Positions 45,725-55,980 are shown, counted from the stretch's first letter. The stretch: DNA of 64,000 nucleotides from Variovorax sp. (GCA_017744935.1 JAGIAI010000032.1:1-64000); one strand, 5' to 3'. The notes: generated by a model from the letters alone, not told the origin. Numbers and translations: made by a program.

Positions 45725-46654
45725 ATGCAAGCCGCCCCGCTCGAAGCCAGGCCGCAGGAGGTAGGCGACTATCTGCGCGGGCTGCAGCAGCGCATCGTTT
45801 CTGCGATTGAATCGGCGGACGGCACTCAGTGCGTACGCGACGAGTGGCACAAGGCCCCCGGCGAGTCGCTTCAAGGGAGTGGCCTGACGTGCATCCTCGA
45901 GGCCGGTGGCCTCTTCGAGCGCGCAGGTTGCGGCTTCTCTCAGGTGCGCGGAGCGAAGCTGCCGCCGTCGGCGACCCAGCATCGACCTGAACTGGCGGGT
46001 GCGCCGTTCGAGGCCATGGGCGTTTCGCTGGTGTTCCATCCGCGCAATCCGTACGTGCCAACCGTGCACATGAACGTGCGGATGCTCGCTGCGCTCCCGG
46101 CCGATGGGCCGCCGGTCTGCTGGTTCGGTGGTGGCATGGACCTGACCCCGTACTACGGGTTCGAGGAGGACGCAGTCCATTTCCACAGCGCCTGCCGCGA
46201 CGCGCTGGCTCCTTTTGGCGAAGACAAGTACCCGCGCTTCAAGACGTGGTGCGACGACTACTTCTTTCTGAAGCACCGCAACGAGCAGCGTGGTGTCGGC
46301 GGCATCTTCTTCGATGATTTTTCCGAGCTTGGCTTCGAGCGCAGCTTCGCGATGCTGCGTTCGGTCGGCGACGCTTTCCTGCCGGCGTACCTGCCGATCG
46401 TCGAACGTCGCCGCAACACGCTCTATACCGAGAAAGAGCGTGGCTTTCAGCTCTACCGGCGCGGCCGCTACGTCGAGTTCAACCTCGTGTGGGACCGTGG
46501 GACGCATTTCGGCCTGCAATCGGGTGGCCGGACCGAATCGATCCTGCTGTCGATGCCCCCGCTCGCGAGTTGGGCCTACCGGCAGGAGCCCGAGCCGGGC
46601 AGCCCGGAGGCGGCGCTGTACCGCGATTTCATCGTTCGGCGTGAATGGCTTTGA
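45725..46654 (+). CDS. hemF: Oxygen-dependent coproporphyrinogen-III oxidase
   Basis: A 309-residue cytoplasmic enzyme of aerobic heme synthesis that decarboxylates two propionates of coproporphyrinogen III. Recognisable parts are [55 protein letters not shown] and [33 protein letters not shown]. Its stop overlaps nadD by ten bases. Confidence 0.97.
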   Translation: MQAAPLEARPQEVGDYLRGLQQRIVSAIESADGTQCVRDEWHKAPGESLQGSGLTCILEAGGLFERAGCGFSQVRGAKLPPSATQHRPELAGAPFEAMGVSLVFHPRNPYVPTVHMNVRMLAALPADGPPVCWFGGGMDLTPYYGFEEDAVHFHSACRDALAPFGEDKYPRFKTWCDDYFFLKHRNEQRGVGGIFFDDFSELGFERSFAMLRSVGDAFLPAYLPIVERRRNTLYTEKERGFQLYRRGRYVEFNLVWDRGTHFGLQSGGRTESILLSMPPLASWAYRQEPEPGSPEAALYRDFIVRREWL

Positions 46655-47265
46655 AGAAACCGCGAATCGGCGTTTTCGGCGGCGCATTCGATCCGCCGCA
46701 CAACGCGCATGTAGCGATGGCGCAGGCTGCGCTCGCGCAACTTGATCTGGCCCAACTGCGCATCTTTCCCACCGGGCAGGCCTGGCACAAGGACCGGCCG
46801 CTGAGCGCGGCGGAGCATCGTCTTGCCATGTCGCGCCTTGCCTTCGACAACCTGCCCGGTGCCAGCGTCGATCCGCGCGAGATCCTTCGCGCCGGTCCGA
46901 CCTACACGCTCGACACGTTGCGCGAACTGCAGCAGGAGCGACGGGACGCGCAGCTGGTGCTGATCATGGGTGCCGACCAGGCAAGTTCGCTGCACCACTG
47001 GCACGGTTGGGAGGAGATTCTTTCGATCGCTATAATTTCCGTAGCATACCGCGCACTATCCACGGGCTCTGACGGGCAGTTTGATCCATCATCGCTGCCT
47101 CCCGTGCCGCCCGGCGCCCACTTCGAAAAGCTCCAACTCCCGCCGATGGACATCAGCGCGACCGACATTCGCGCGCGTGCCAAGCGAGGGGAGGACCTTT
47201 GCCAACTGGTTCCGCCGGCGGTTGCACGCTATATTGATCAACACCATCTCTACCGATCCGCCTGA
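46645..47265 (+). CDS. nadD: Nicotinate-nucleotide adenylyltransferase
   Basis: A 206-residue nucleotidyltransferase of NAD synthesis: [21 protein letters not shown] contains the HxGH-like site (here HNAH), and the C-terminal [16 protein letters not shown] motif is intact. It overlaps hemF at the start and rsfS by one base at the stop, the common nadD-rsfS-rlmH order. Confidence 0.95.
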   Translation: MALKKPRIGVFGGAFDPPHNAHVAMAQAALAQLDLAQLRIFPTGQAWHKDRPLSAAEHRLAMSRLAFDNLPGASVDPREILRAGPTYTLDTLRELQQERRDAQLVLIMGADQASSLHHWHGWEEILSIAIISVAYRALSTGSDGQFDPSSLPPVPPGAHFEKLQLPPMDISATDIRARAKRGEDLCQLVPPAVARYIDQHHLYRSA

Positions 47266-47930
47266 TGAGAACTGAAGCCGCCGCCAAGAAAGACACCCAG
47301 AAACTCCAGAGAGCCATCATCGATGGCCTCGAGGACGTCAAGGCGCAGGACATCCAGGTCTTCGATACCGAACATCTTTCCCCGCTCTTCGAGCGTGTGA
47401 TCGTCGCTTCCGGAACCTCCAATCGTCAGACCAAGGCCCTTGCGGCGAGCGTGATCGATGCGGTGCGCGAGGCTGGTTTCCACAAGCCGCGCGTCGAAGG
47501 CGAATCCAACGGCGAATGGATCATCGTGGACTGCGGTTCCGCGGTCGCGCACATCATGCAGCCGGCGATCCGCCAGTACTACCACCTGGAAGAAATTTGG
47601 GGCGACAAGCCGGTGCGCACCAAGCTCGGGGCGACCAAGCCGCTCGTGGTGAGGGCATCGGAAGAGGCTGACAAGGCGCCAGTCGCAAAGAACACGTCCC
47701 TGCGTCGTTCCAGCGCTGCCAAGACGGCAGCCCGCAGTGCGGAGCTGGCAGGCAAGAAGCCGGCTGCCAAGAAGACCGCCGCGAAAAAGGCGCCAGCGAA
47801 AAAGACCGCGGCACCCAAGCCCGCCAAGACCGTCGTGGTGAAGGCGGCGGCCCAGAAGGTCGCGACGAAGAAGGCGACCCCGGCGCCGGCGAAGAAGGCC
47901 GCGCGCAAGACCCCGCCTGCACGGTCATGA
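47265..47930 (+). CDS. rsfS: Ribosome silencing factor RsfS with a long Lys/Ala-rich tail
   Basis: A 221-residue protein. Residues 11-120 are a complete RsfS/RsfA domain that binds ribosomal protein L14 and blocks subunit joining in starvation. The family's usual length is about 105-130; here about 85 extra residues (from 138) form a basic Lys/Ala/Pro tail with KKxA-type repeats like those of histone H1-like proteins. The tail has no stop or shift and continues in frame to the rlmH start, which overlaps it by four bases. Confidence 0.93.
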   Translation: MRTEAAAKKDTQKLQRAIIDGLEDVKAQDIQVFDTEHLSPLFERVIVASGTSNRQTKALAASVIDAVREAGFHKPRVEGESNGEWIIVDCGSAVAHIMQPAIRQYYHLEEIWGDKPVRTKLGATKPLVVRASEEADKAPVAKNTSLRRSSAAKTAARSAELAGKKPAAKKTAAKKAPAKKTAAPKPAKTVVVKAAAQKVATKKATPAPAKKAARKTPPARS

Positions 47931-48394
47931 AGCTCCTGGTGGTCGCAGTCGGGCAGCGCGTGCCCGACTGGGCGCAGACCGCCTGGGACGATTACGCCAA
48001 GCGCTTTCCGCCTGAGCTCAAGCTCGAACTGCGCGCGGTCAAGACCGAGCCGCGCGGCTCCAAGACGCTGGAAACCCTCTACGCCGCCGAGCGCGAGCGC
48101 ATCGAAGCCGCCATCGCCAAGGGCATGCGGATCGTCGTGCTGGACGAACGCGGGACTTCGCTCACCACCAAGGCGCTCGCGGCCCGGCTGCAAGCGTGGC
48201 AGGGCGAAGGCGACGACGTCGCGCTGGTGATCGGCGGCCCTGACGGCCTCGATCCCGCATTCAGGGCGGCGGCGCACGAACGCATCCGGCTGTCCGATCT
48301 CACGCTGCCTCATGCGATGGCGAGGGTGCTTCTCGTGGAACAGCTCTATCGCGCCTGGTCGGTCAATGCCGGTCATCCTTATCACCGCGAATGA
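47927..48394 (+). CDS. rlmH: 23S rRNA (pseudouridine-1915-N3)-methyltransferase
   Basis: A 155-residue SPOUT methyltransferase acting on helix 69 of 23S rRNA. It starts [17 protein letters not shown]; the knot region shows [15 protein letters not shown] and the C-terminus [33 protein letters not shown]. Overlaps both neighbours by four bases. Confidence 0.96.
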   Translation: MKLLVVAVGQRVPDWAQTAWDDYAKRFPPELKLELRAVKTEPRGSKTLETLYAAERERIEAAIAKGMRIVVLDERGTSLTTKALAARLQAWQGEGDDVALVIGGPDGLDPAFRAAAHERIRLSDLTLPHAMARVLLVEQLYRAWSVNAGHPYHRE

Positions 48395-48996
48395 CGTCCG
48401 ATTTCATCTATCTCGCGTCGCAGAGCCCGCGACGCGCCCAGTTGCTCGACCAACTGGGAGTCAGGCACGAATTGCTGCTCGCGCAGCCCGACGAAGATGC
48501 TGAAGCGCTCGAGGTGGTGCGCGCGGGCGAGTCGCCCACGGCCTACGTCCAGCGGGTGACTGACCTGAAGCTCGACGCCGCCGTGGCGCGCTGGGAACAG
48601 CGCTGCCTGCCGCCGGCGCCCATCCTGTGCGCCGACACGACCGTCGCGCTCGGCCGGACGATCCTGGGCAAACCGGAAGACGCCGTCGACGCCGAGCGGA
48701 TGCTGGCGATGCTTTCCGGCCACACCCATCGCGTGATGACGGCAATCGCGCTGCAGCACGGCGCCGAGCGATGGGCGCTGCTCAATGTCTCGCACGTGCG
48801 CTTTGCGCCGATCGAGGCCGAGCAGATCACCGCCTACATCGAAACAGGCGAACCGCTCGGAAAAGCCGGCGCCTACGCGATCCAGGGCCGGGCCGCGGCA
48901 TTCATCGAACACATCAGCGGCTCGCATTCGGGCATCATGGGCCTCCCGATGTTCGAGACCGCCCGGTTGCTGCGCCAGGCGGGGTTCAGGCTTTAG
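48391..48996 (+). CDS. maf: Maf-like nucleoside triphosphate pyrophosphatase
   Basis: A 201-residue Maf protein ([19 protein letters not shown], then [18 protein letters not shown], and [17 protein letters not shown]). Maf proteins hydrolyse dTTP/UTP or modified nucleotides and influence septation. It lies in the same run, eight bases before rng. Confidence 0.93.
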   Translation: MTSDFIYLASQSPRRAQLLDQLGVRHELLLAQPDEDAEALEVVRAGESPTAYVQRVTDLKLDAAVARWEQRCLPPAPILCADTTVALGRTILGKPEDAVDAERMLAMLSGHTHRVMTAIALQHGAERWALLNVSHVRFAPIEAEQITAYIETGEPLGKAGAYAIQGRAAAFIEHISGSHSGIMGLPMFETARLLRQAGFRL

Positions 48997-49003
48997 ACAA
49001 CAG

Positions 49004-50530
49004 ATGCAAGACATCCTGATCAACTGGTCGCCGCAAGAAACCCGTGTTGCGGTGGTGGAGCACGGCGCGGTCCAGGAACTTCACCTGGAACGCACCCTGG
49101 AGCGTGGGCTTGTCGGCAACATCTATCTCGGCAAGGTGTCGCGAGTGCTGCCGGGCATGCAGTCTGCATTTGTCGATATCGGCCTCGACCGGACCGCGTT
49201 CCTGCATGTGGCGGACATCGTGGCGCCGTTCACGCCCGGCTCGCGGCCCAGCGCGATTCTGGCGGACCGCGAGCACCGCAATGCCGGCGGGATGGTCCCA
49301 ATCGAGAAGCAGGTGTTCGAGGGACAGTCGTTGCTGGTTCAGGTCATCAAGGACCCGATCGGCACCAAGGGCGCGCGCCTGTCGACGCAAATCAGCATCG
49401 CGGGGCGGTTGCTGGTCTTTTTGCCGCAGGACAACCACATCGGCGTTTCGCAGAAGATCCCGCCGGATCTGCGCGATGCATTGCGTTCGCGCATGCAAGC
49501 GCTGATCGAGGCCGCGGCCGCCGCCGAAGCCGGTGGCGTGGTGCCGGCGAACACGGGCGGCTTCATCCTGCGCACCAACGGCGAGGATTCGAGCGACGCG
49601 GAGCTCGCCGAGGACATCGCGTACCTGCGCAAGACGTGGTCGCGTATCCGCGAGCTTTCGGTCCGCATGCCGCCGATGTCCTTGCTTCACCAGGACTTGA
49701 GCCTGCTTCAGCGCGTGCTGCGCGACATGACGAGCGAGGACACGCAGACGATCCGCATCGATTCGCGCGAGCAGTTCGACTCGCTCCTCAAGTTCGGTCT
49801 CGAATTCATGCCGCAAGCGGCGGGCAAGCTGCAGCTCTACAAGGGCGAGCGGCCGATCTTCGACCTGTATTCGATCGATGAGGAAATCGCCAAGGCGCTC
49901 GGGAGGCGAGTTGATCTCAAGTCCGGCGGCTACCTGGTCGTCGATCAGACCGAAGCGCTGACGACGGTTGACGTGAATACGGGTGGTTTCGTCGGCGCGC
50001 GCAACTTCGACGACACGATTTTCAAGACCAACCTCGAGGCGGCGCAGGCCATCGCGCGCCAGCTTCGCTTGCGCAATCTGGGCGGGATCATCATCGTCGA
50101 CTTCATCGACATGGCCCGCGACGATCATCGCGAGCAGGTACTGGCGGAGTTCCGCAAGCAGCTCGCGCGCGACCGCGTGAAGACGACCGCGGGCGGCTTC
50201 TCCCAGCTCGGGTTGGTCGAGATGACGCGAAAGCGCACGCGCGAGTCGCTGGCGCACATGCTGTGCGAACCGTGCCTTGCGTGCGGCGGACAGGGGATCG
50301 TGAAGACGGCTCGCAGCGTTGCCTATGACGTGCTGCGGGAAATCCTTCGCGAGGCGCGTCAGTTCACGCCGCGCGAATTCCGCATCGTTTCGTCGCCACA
50401 GGTGATCGAGCTGTTCCTCGACGAGGAGAGCCAGCATCTGGCCGGGCTCAGCGACTTCATCGGCAAGCCGATCTCGCTGCAGGCCGAGCCTGCGATGGGG
50501 CAAGGCCAGTACGACATCGTCCTGTTGTAG
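49004..50530 (+). CDS. rng: Ribonuclease G
   Basis: A 508-residue RNase E/G-family endonuclease that matures 16S rRNA and degrades mRNA. S1 domain (GNIYLGKVSRVLPGMQSAFVDIG), RNase H-like part, catalytic DNase I-like domain with TVDVNTGGF and IIIVDFIDM, and the zinc-link CLACGGQG near residue 425. ATG 49004 is the start. A post-stop repeat follows and transcription then meets convergent msbA. Confidence 0.95.
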   Translation: MQDILINWSPQETRVAVVEHGAVQELHLERTLERGLVGNIYLGKVSRVLPGMQSAFVDIGLDRTAFLHVADIVAPFTPGSRPSAILADREHRNAGGMVPIEKQVFEGQSLLVQVIKDPIGTKGARLSTQISIAGRLLVFLPQDNHIGVSQKIPPDLRDALRSRMQALIEAAAAAEAGGVVPANTGGFILRTNGEDSSDAELAEDIAYLRKTWSRIRELSVRMPPMSLLHQDLSLLQRVLRDMTSEDTQTIRIDSREQFDSLLKFGLEFMPQAAGKLQLYKGERPIFDLYSIDEEIAKALGRRVDLKSGGYLVVDQTEALTTVDVNTGGFVGARNFDDTIFKTNLEAAQAIARQLRLRNLGGIIIVDFIDMARDDHREQVLAEFRKQLARDRVKTTAGGFSQLGLVEMTRKRTRESLAHMLCEPCLACGGQGIVKTARSVAYDVLREILREARQFTPREFRIVSSPQVIELFLDEESQHLAGLSDFIGKPISLQAEPAMGQGQYDIVLL

Positions 50531-50632
50531 CTCGCCCCCAACCTCCCCCACTTCGCGTGGCTCGGGCACCCCCCTGCCGGGGGCAACACCGACCGACCGG
50601 CGAAGCCGGTTCCGTGGTGTTCCTGGCTGGGG
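50531..50632 (+). repeat. Post-stop intergenic repeat, copy D
   Basis: Starts right after the rng TAG with CTCGCCCCCAACC, then CACTTCGCGTGGCTCGGGCA, a CCCCCTGCCGGGGG hairpin and CGAAGCCGGTTCCGTGGTGTT. It is the most diverged copy and fills the gap between convergent rng and msbA. Confidence 0.75.
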
Positions 50633-50633
50633 C

Positions 50634-52418
50634 TTACATCGTCGGGTCTTGGCCCGGGGTAGCACCTCGGATGGCAAGGTTCTGCAGGCGCGCGTAGAGG
50701 CCATCCAGGGCCATCAGTTGCGCATGGCTACCCAGTTCGGCGATGCGCCCGCGGTCCATGACCACGATGCGGTCGGCGTGCTGGATGGTCGACAGTCGGT
50801 GCGCGACGATGAGGGTCGTGCGGCCCTGCATGAGGCGCTGCAGTGCTTCCTGGACCAACCTTTCGGATTCGGTGTCGAGCGCCGAGGTGGCTTCATCCAG
50901 CAGCAGGATCGGCGCGTTCTTGTACAGTGCACGCGCAATCGCAAGACGCTGCCGCTGGCCCCCCGAAAGCTGCGTCGCATTGTGACCGAGCACGGTGTCG
51001 ATGCCGTTCGGCAGGCTTTCGACATGCACCGCGAGGTTGGCGGCCGCTACGCATTCGACGATCCGCTCGCGGTCGATCTCCGCGCCGAGGGCCACGTTGG
51101 CGGCCAGTGTGTCGTTGAGCATCACCACGTCCTGGCTGACCATCGCGAACTGCGCGCGCAGGCTCTTGAGCTGCCATTCGGCGACGTCCTGCCCATCCAG
51201 CAAGATCGCGCCGCCGCTCGGCAGCACGAAACGGGGCAGGAGATTGACGAGCGTTGTCTTGCCGGAGCCTGAAGGCCCGACGAAGGCGATGACCTCGCCG
51301 GGCTCGATCGACAGATCGACATCGTCGAGGGCGCGTGCCTCATCGTCTCCGCGGTAGTTGACGCGCGCCTTGCGAAATTCGATACGGCCCGAGGCGCGCG
51401 ACGATTCGTGGTGGCCTTGCTGCTCGGGGCCCACCGTGTCGAACAGATCGAGGCCACGCTCCAGCGCAGCCAGTCCGCGGGTGATCGGGTTCGCGACATC
51501 TGCAAGGCGACGGATCGGCGCAATCAGCATCGCCATGGCGGCGACGTAGGCCACGAAGCCGCCGACGGTCAGGCCTTGTTCGTTGCTTTGCCAGAGCGCG
51601 ATCACCACCACGATGGACAGCGCCACGGCGGCGAGCAGCTGCGTGAGCGGCGTCATCGCGGCGGACGCGATGGTCGATTTCAGCGCAAGGCGATTGACGC
51701 TATGGCTCAGGCGTTCGAAGCGATCCAGCTGGCTCGCCTGCGCGTTGTGCAGACGCACCACCCGATTGGCGAGCACGTTTTCTTCGACGACGTAGGCGAG
51801 TTCGTCGGTCGCGTGCTGACCCAGTCTTGTCAGGTGATAGAGCCGCTTCGACAGGACCTTCATGATCCAGGCGACGCCCGGCACCATCACGCAGATGATG
51901 AGCGTGAGCTTCCAGTTCAGGTAGAGCAGGTAGATCACGAGCGCGATCAAGGTGAGCCCGTCACGCGACAGGCCCAGCAGGGCCTGTATCAGCAGCATCC
52001 CGCCTGTCTGGACTTCATAGATGACGGTGTTGGACAGCGTGCTTGCCGATTGGCGCGAGAACAGCGCGAGTTCAGCCGCCATGAGTTTCTGGAACAGCAT
52101 GCGCCGAAGCCGCTGCATGCCTTCATTCGCGATGCGCGAGAGCGCATATTGCGAAGCGAACTGCGCGAGCCCACGGACTGCGAAAAGCGTAATCATCGCG
52201 GCCGGAACCATCCAGAGTTGGAGCTGGCCCTTGGTGAAGCCTCGGTCGAGCAGCGGCTTCGTGAGCGCGGGCATGAGCGCTTCGGTCAGGGCGGCGATGC
52301 TGGCAGTGATGAATCCGATTGCCCACCATTGGCGCGAGCCACCGAACCAGGTCATCAGTCGCGCGAGTCGGCGCGTCAAGGGGGGCCGCTCGTCATGGGC
52401 GGCGGGGGAGGGGTGCAT
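50634..52418 (-). CDS. msbA: Lipid A export ABC transporter MsbA
   Basis: A 594-residue half-transporter: six transmembrane helices, then an ABC ATPase domain (Walker A GPSGSGKTT, signature LSGGQRQR, Walker B ILLLDEATSALD, H-loop IVAHRLST). It flips lipid A-core across the inner membrane. ATG 52418 gives the family-length N-terminus; a longer frame to 52586 crosses the divergent tolB leader and is rejected. Confidence 0.9.
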   Translation of the reverse strand: MHPSPAAHDERPPLTRRLARLMTWFGGSRQWWAIGFITASIAALTEALMPALTKPLLDRGFTKGQLQLWMVPAAMITLFAVRGLAQFASQYALSRIANEGMQRLRRMLFQKLMAAELALFSRQSASTLSNTVIYEVQTGGMLLIQALLGLSRDGLTLIALVIYLLYLNWKLTLIICVMVPGVAWIMKVLSKRLYHLTRLGQHATDELAYVVEENVLANRVVRLHNAQASQLDRFERLSHSVNRLALKSTIASAAMTPLTQLLAAVALSIVVVIALWQSNEQGLTVGGFVAYVAAMAMLIAPIRRLADVANPITRGLAALERGLDLFDTVGPEQQGHHESSRASGRIEFRKARVNYRGDDEARALDDVDLSIEPGEVIAFVGPSGSGKTTLVNLLPRFVLPSGGAILLDGQDVAEWQLKSLRAQFAMVSQDVVMLNDTLAANVALGAEIDRERIVECVAAANLAVHVESLPNGIDTVLGHNATQLSGGQRQRLAIARALYKNAPILLLDEATSALDTESERLVQEALQRLMQGRTTLIVAHRLSTIQHADRIVVMDRGRIAELGSHAQLMALDGLYARLQNLAIRGATPGQDPTM

Positions 52419-52568
52419 GGCGGCGCATTCTACGATCGCGCCTTCCGTGTAGGACCGGGCCGGTTCTTGTACACGTTTTGTGACTTGGGGTGCATCGCAA
52501 TGTGTACCATGTGACCCCGTCAGGTCCGAGGCAGTGAAACTTATTCCTCGGAAATCTCTCCGAACCGC

Positions 52569-53885
52569 ATGAAAAAGCCGTTGCAAGACTTATCCCCAAC
52601 CCCTTCTTCATCGTTCTTCGCTCGCCGCACCTTGATTGCGGCTCTCGCTGCCTCCCCCGTTCTTCCTGCACTCGCTCAGTTTCGGGTCGAGGTGTCGGGC
52701 GTGGGGTTGACGCAGCTGCCCATCGCGCTTGTTCCCTTCAAGGGCGAAGAGAGTTCGCCCCAGAAGATTTCCGCGATCGTGCAGGCCGACCTCGAGCGCA
52801 GCGGCCAGTTCCGTGGCGTCGATGCTTCGGGCCAGCAGCTTGATGAAACCTCCCGTCCCGACCTGAGCCTGTGGCGCCAGCGGACGGCCGATTCGATGGT
52901 GGCCGGCAGTGTGACTCGCCTTGCCGATGGTCGCTACGACGTGCGCTTCCGCCTTTGGGATGTGGTTCGCGGCCAGGACCTCGGTGGTCAGAGCTTCACC
53001 GTGCCGCAGGGCGACCTTCGCCTCGCTTCTCATCGCATCGCCGACTACGTCTACGAGAAGCTCACCGGCGAGAAGGGCATCTTCTCGACCCGCATCGCCT
53101 ACGTCACCAAGGGTGGCAACCGCTACAGCCTCTGGGTGGCCGACGCCGACGGCGAAAACGCACAGGCTGCTCTCGCGAGCCCCGAGCCGATCATTTCGCC
53201 GCGCTGGTCTTCCAACGGGACGCAGCTTGCCTACGTGTCCTTCGAATCACGCAAGCCGGTGGTTTACGTGCACAACGTCGCCAGTGGCCAACGTCGCCTG
53301 GTGGCCAACTTCCGTGGTTCCAACAGTGCGCCGGCATGGGCGCCCGATGGCAATACGCTCGCCGTCACACTGAGCCGCGATGGTGGCTCGCAGCTCTACA
53401 CGATTGCCTCCAGCGGAGGAGAGCCGCGCCGTCTCACGCAGAGCAACAGCATCGACACCGAACCGGTGTATTCGGCGGACGGCAGCACCATCTACTTCGT
53501 GAGCGATCGGGGCGGTGCGCCGCAGATCTACAAGATGAGCGCCAGCGGTGGTAATCCGACGCGCGTCACCTTCAGCGGCTCCTACAACATCTCTCCGTCG
53601 ATCAGCGGCGATGGACGGTGGTTGGCCTACATCTCGCGCGTCAACGGCTCGTTCAAACTTCATGTGATGGACTTGCAGTCCGGTACTGCACAAGCCATTA
53701 CGGACACTACCGCCGATGAGCGTCCCAGTTTTGCTCCCAACAGCAAGTTGATCGTGTACGCCACGAAGCTCCAGGGTCGGGAGGCCCTGATGACAACGAC
53801 GCTGGACGGAAAGATAAAAGCCCGCCTGGCAGGACAGGCAGGAGACATCCGCGAACCGGACTGGGGTCCGTTTCAAAAGCAATGA
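52569..53885 (+). CDS. tolB: Tol-Pal system periplasmic protein TolB
   Basis: A 438-residue periplasmic protein: signal peptide (RTLIAALAASPVLPALA), N-terminal domain, then a beta-propeller of TolB repeats (SRKPVVYVHNVASGQRRLVANFRGSNSAPAWAPDG and similar). It links outer-membrane Pal to the inner-membrane TolQRA motor for envelope constriction. It begins a tolB-pal-cpoB unit and is divergent from msbA. Confidence 0.96.
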   Translation: MKKPLQDLSPTPSSSFFARRTLIAALAASPVLPALAQFRVEVSGVGLTQLPIALVPFKGEESSPQKISAIVQADLERSGQFRGVDASGQQLDETSRPDLSLWRQRTADSMVAGSVTRLADGRYDVRFRLWDVVRGQDLGGQSFTVPQGDLRLASHRIADYVYEKLTGEKGIFSTRIAYVTKGGNRYSLWVADADGENAQAALASPEPIISPRWSSNGTQLAYVSFESRKPVVYVHNVASGQRRLVANFRGSNSAPAWAPDGNTLAVTLSRDGGSQLYTIASSGGEPRRLTQSNSIDTEPVYSADGSTIYFVSDRGGAPQIYKMSASGGNPTRVTFSGSYNISPSISGDGRWLAYISRVNGSFKLHVMDLQSGTAQAITDTTADERPSFAPNSKLIVYATKLQGREALMTTTLDGKIKARLAGQAGDIREPDWGPFQKQ

Positions 53886-53904
53886 TTAACTTGAGGAGTT
53901 CGAA

Positions 53905-54414
53905 ATGTTGAAACGTACGATTTATTCGCTGGCCATCGTCGCTCTCATCGCAGGCTGCTCGTCGGGCACAAAGCTCAACGAAGCGCCGGTGACGGATCGC
54001 GGCGGCCAGGGCTCGGGTGGGGCGGCCAGCGGCGTCGCTCCGGTCACGATCGACCCGAACGCGCAAACGGCGCAAGGTCCGGTCGGTGTGGCACGCATCA
54101 TCTATTTCGACTTCGACAGCTACACCGTCAAGCCTGAATTCCAGTCCCTGATCGACGGCCACGCCCGCTTTCTGAAGGCGAATCCGCAACGCCGCATCTC
54201 GATCGAAGGCCACACCGATGAACGCGGTGGCCGCGAGTACAACCTCGCGCTCGGCCAGAAGCGCTCGGAAGCCGTTCGTCGTGCACTGGTGCTGCTCGGC
54301 GTGTCTGACAGCCAGATCGAAGCCGTGAGCTTCGGCAAGGAAAAGCCGGCTGCGCAGGGCACGGGTGAGGACGTCTGGGCGCAGAACCGCCGCGCCGAGA
54401 TCACCTACCGTTGA
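53905..54414 (+). CDS. pal: Peptidoglycan-associated lipoprotein Pal
   Basis: A 169-residue outer-membrane lipoprotein. The lipobox is LIAGCSSG (Cys18), followed by a flexible Gly/Ser linker and an OmpA-like peptidoglycan-binding domain (IYFDFDSYTVKPEFQ, then ISIEGHTDERGGREYNLALGQKRSEAVRRAL). Confidence 0.97.
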   Translation: MLKRTIYSLAIVALIAGCSSGTKLNEAPVTDRGGQGSGGAASGVAPVTIDPNAQTAQGPVGVARIIYFDFDSYTVKPEFQSLIDGHARFLKANPQRRISIEGHTDERGGREYNLALGQKRSEAVRRALVLLGVSDSQIEAVSFGKEKPAAQGTGEDVWAQNRRAEITYR

Positions 54415-55154
54415 TGATGCGCGGTGCTCTATTGCGAGGCGCTGCCCTCGCAGCCGCATTGCTGTGCGCCTCGCTCGGCGCGCAGGCCGCGCTTTTCGAA
54501 GACGACGAGGCTCGGCGTGCGATTCTCGACCTGCGGCAGCGGGTCGAAACCATTCGCACGCAAAGTGCCGAGGAAAACGCTCAGTTGCGACGCAGCATGC
54601 TTGATCTGCAGAACCAGATCGAGCAGATGCGTGGCGATCTGGCGCGCATGACCGGCCAGAACGAGCAACTCACGAAGTCGCTTTCGGAGATGCAGCAGCG
54701 CCAGACCGATCTCGACACTCAGCTCAAGAAGAACGAGCCCTCGAAGGTCGCGATCGACGGTCGCGAGTTCAACGCCGATCCGCGTGAGAAGGCGGACTTC
54801 GAAGCGGCGCTGGGTGTCTTCCGCGCTGGACAGTTCGCGCAGGCGCAAACGGCTTTTGCCGATTTCGTGAAGCGCTATCCGCAGAGCGGCTATAACGCCT
54901 CGGCGCTGTTCTGGCTGGGCAATGCGCAGTACGCGACCCGCAACTACAACGAAGCCATCGCGAATTTCCGCTCGATGCTTTCGCTCGCGCCCGATCACGC
55001 GAAGGCGCCGGAAGCGGTGCTGTCGATCGCGAACTGCCAGATCGAGCTGAAGGATACGAAAGCGGCACGGCGAACGCTCGAAGACCTGACGAAGGCCTAT
55101 CCGCAATCCGAAGCCGCGCAGGCCGGACGCGAGCGGCTTTCGCGGTTGCGTTGA
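54414..55154 (+). CDS. cpoB: Cell division coordinator CpoB (YbgF)
   Basis: A 246-residue periplasmic protein: signal peptide (RGAALAAALLCASLGAQA), a coiled-coil trimerisation region (residues about 25-105) and a C-terminal TPR domain (GYNASALFWLGNAQYATRNYNEAIANF). It couples the Tol-Pal machine to peptidoglycan synthesis at division. Start is ATG 54414, overlapping the pal stop (TGATG); ATG 54417 is an equal alternative. Confidence 0.93.
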   Translation: MMRGALLRGAALAAALLCASLGAQAALFEDDEARRAILDLRQRVETIRTQSAEENAQLRRSMLDLQNQIEQMRGDLARMTGQNEQLTKSLSEMQQRQTDLDTQLKKNEPSKVAIDGREFNADPREKADFEAALGVFRAGQFAQAQTAFADFVKRYPQSGYNASALFWLGNAQYATRNYNEAIANFRSMLSLAPDHAKAPEAVLSIANCQIELKDTKAARRTLEDLTKAYPQSEAAQAGRERLSRLR

Positions 55155-55179
55155 GCGTCGCCCTTCGTTGCGCCCGATC

Positions 55180-55980
55180 ATGATGCCAGCCGTCGCTTCC
55201 GACGATGCGGATCTGGCTCGCCGCTTCGGCGGGCTGGAGCGTCTCTACGGCGTCGCGGGTGCGACTGCGATCCGCTCGGCGCATGTGATGGTTGCCGGCA
55301 TCGGCGGCGTCGGCTCGTGGGCCGTCGAGGCGCTCGCGCGAAGTGGCGTCGTGCGGCTCACGCTGATCGACCTCGATCACATTGCCGAATCCAACATCAA
55401 CCGCCAGATCCACGCCCTCGACGAGACGATCGGGCAAGCCAAGATCGAGGCGATGCGGGAGCGCATCGGGCGGATCAATCCTTCGTGCACAGTGCTGACG
55501 ATCGACGAATTCGTCGAGCCGGACAACTGGGCGACGCTGCTTGCCAATGCATGCGAAGCGAACGGAACGCCCGCTGCCGTTATCGATGCGTGCGATCAGG
55601 TGCGCGCCAAGGTTGCAATGGCTGCTTGGGCTCGTGCAACGAAGGCGGGCTTCATCACGGTCGGTGCGGCTGGCGGCAAGCGTCTGGCACACAAGGTCGA
55701 CATCGAAGACCTTTCCTTGGTGACGCATGACCCCTTGCTCGCGCAGCTGCGTCAACGCCTGCGCAAGGAGCATGGCGCACCACGCGAAGGCCGGAAGATT
55801 GGCGTGACATGCGTGTTTAGCCGCGAGAGCGTGGCGCCACCTGACGCCTCCTGTGCCATCGCGGGAGATGGCTCGCTCAACTGCCATGGCTACGGCTCGG
55901 TCGTGAGCGTGACGGCAACTTTCGGACAATGCGCTGCAGGTTGGGTTCTGGATCGGATTGCCCGAAACAGCACGCTATAA
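55180..55980 (+). CDS. tcdA: tRNA threonylcarbamoyladenosine dehydratase
   Basis: A 266-residue ThiF/E1-like enzyme that cyclises t6A37 of tRNA. The nucleotide-binding motif is VMVAGIGGVGSWAVEALARSGV, with NINRQIHALDETIGQAK and a VIDACDQVRAK segment. ATG 55180 is chosen; the frame is open to a TTG at 55168. Its stop overlaps the TATAAT of the likely tRNA promoter. Confidence 0.92.
   Translation: MMPAVASDDADLARRFGGLERLYGVAGATAIRSAHVMVAGIGGVGSWAVEALARSGVVRLTLIDLDHIAESNINRQIHALDETIGQAKIEAMRERIGRINPSCTVLTIDEFVEPDNWATLLANACEANGTPAAVIDACDQVRAKVAMAAWARATKAGFITVGAAGGKRLAHKVDIEDLSLVTHDPLLAQLRQRLRKEHGAPREGRKIGVTCVFSRESVAPPDASCAIAGDGSLNCHGYGSVVSVTATFGQCAAGWVLDRIARNSTL

Noticed and set aside
47017..47037. 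TTGGGA-N18-TATAAT-like promoter inside nadD
   Set aside because: The match is fair, but it lies mid-gene with no other support; not listed without expression data.
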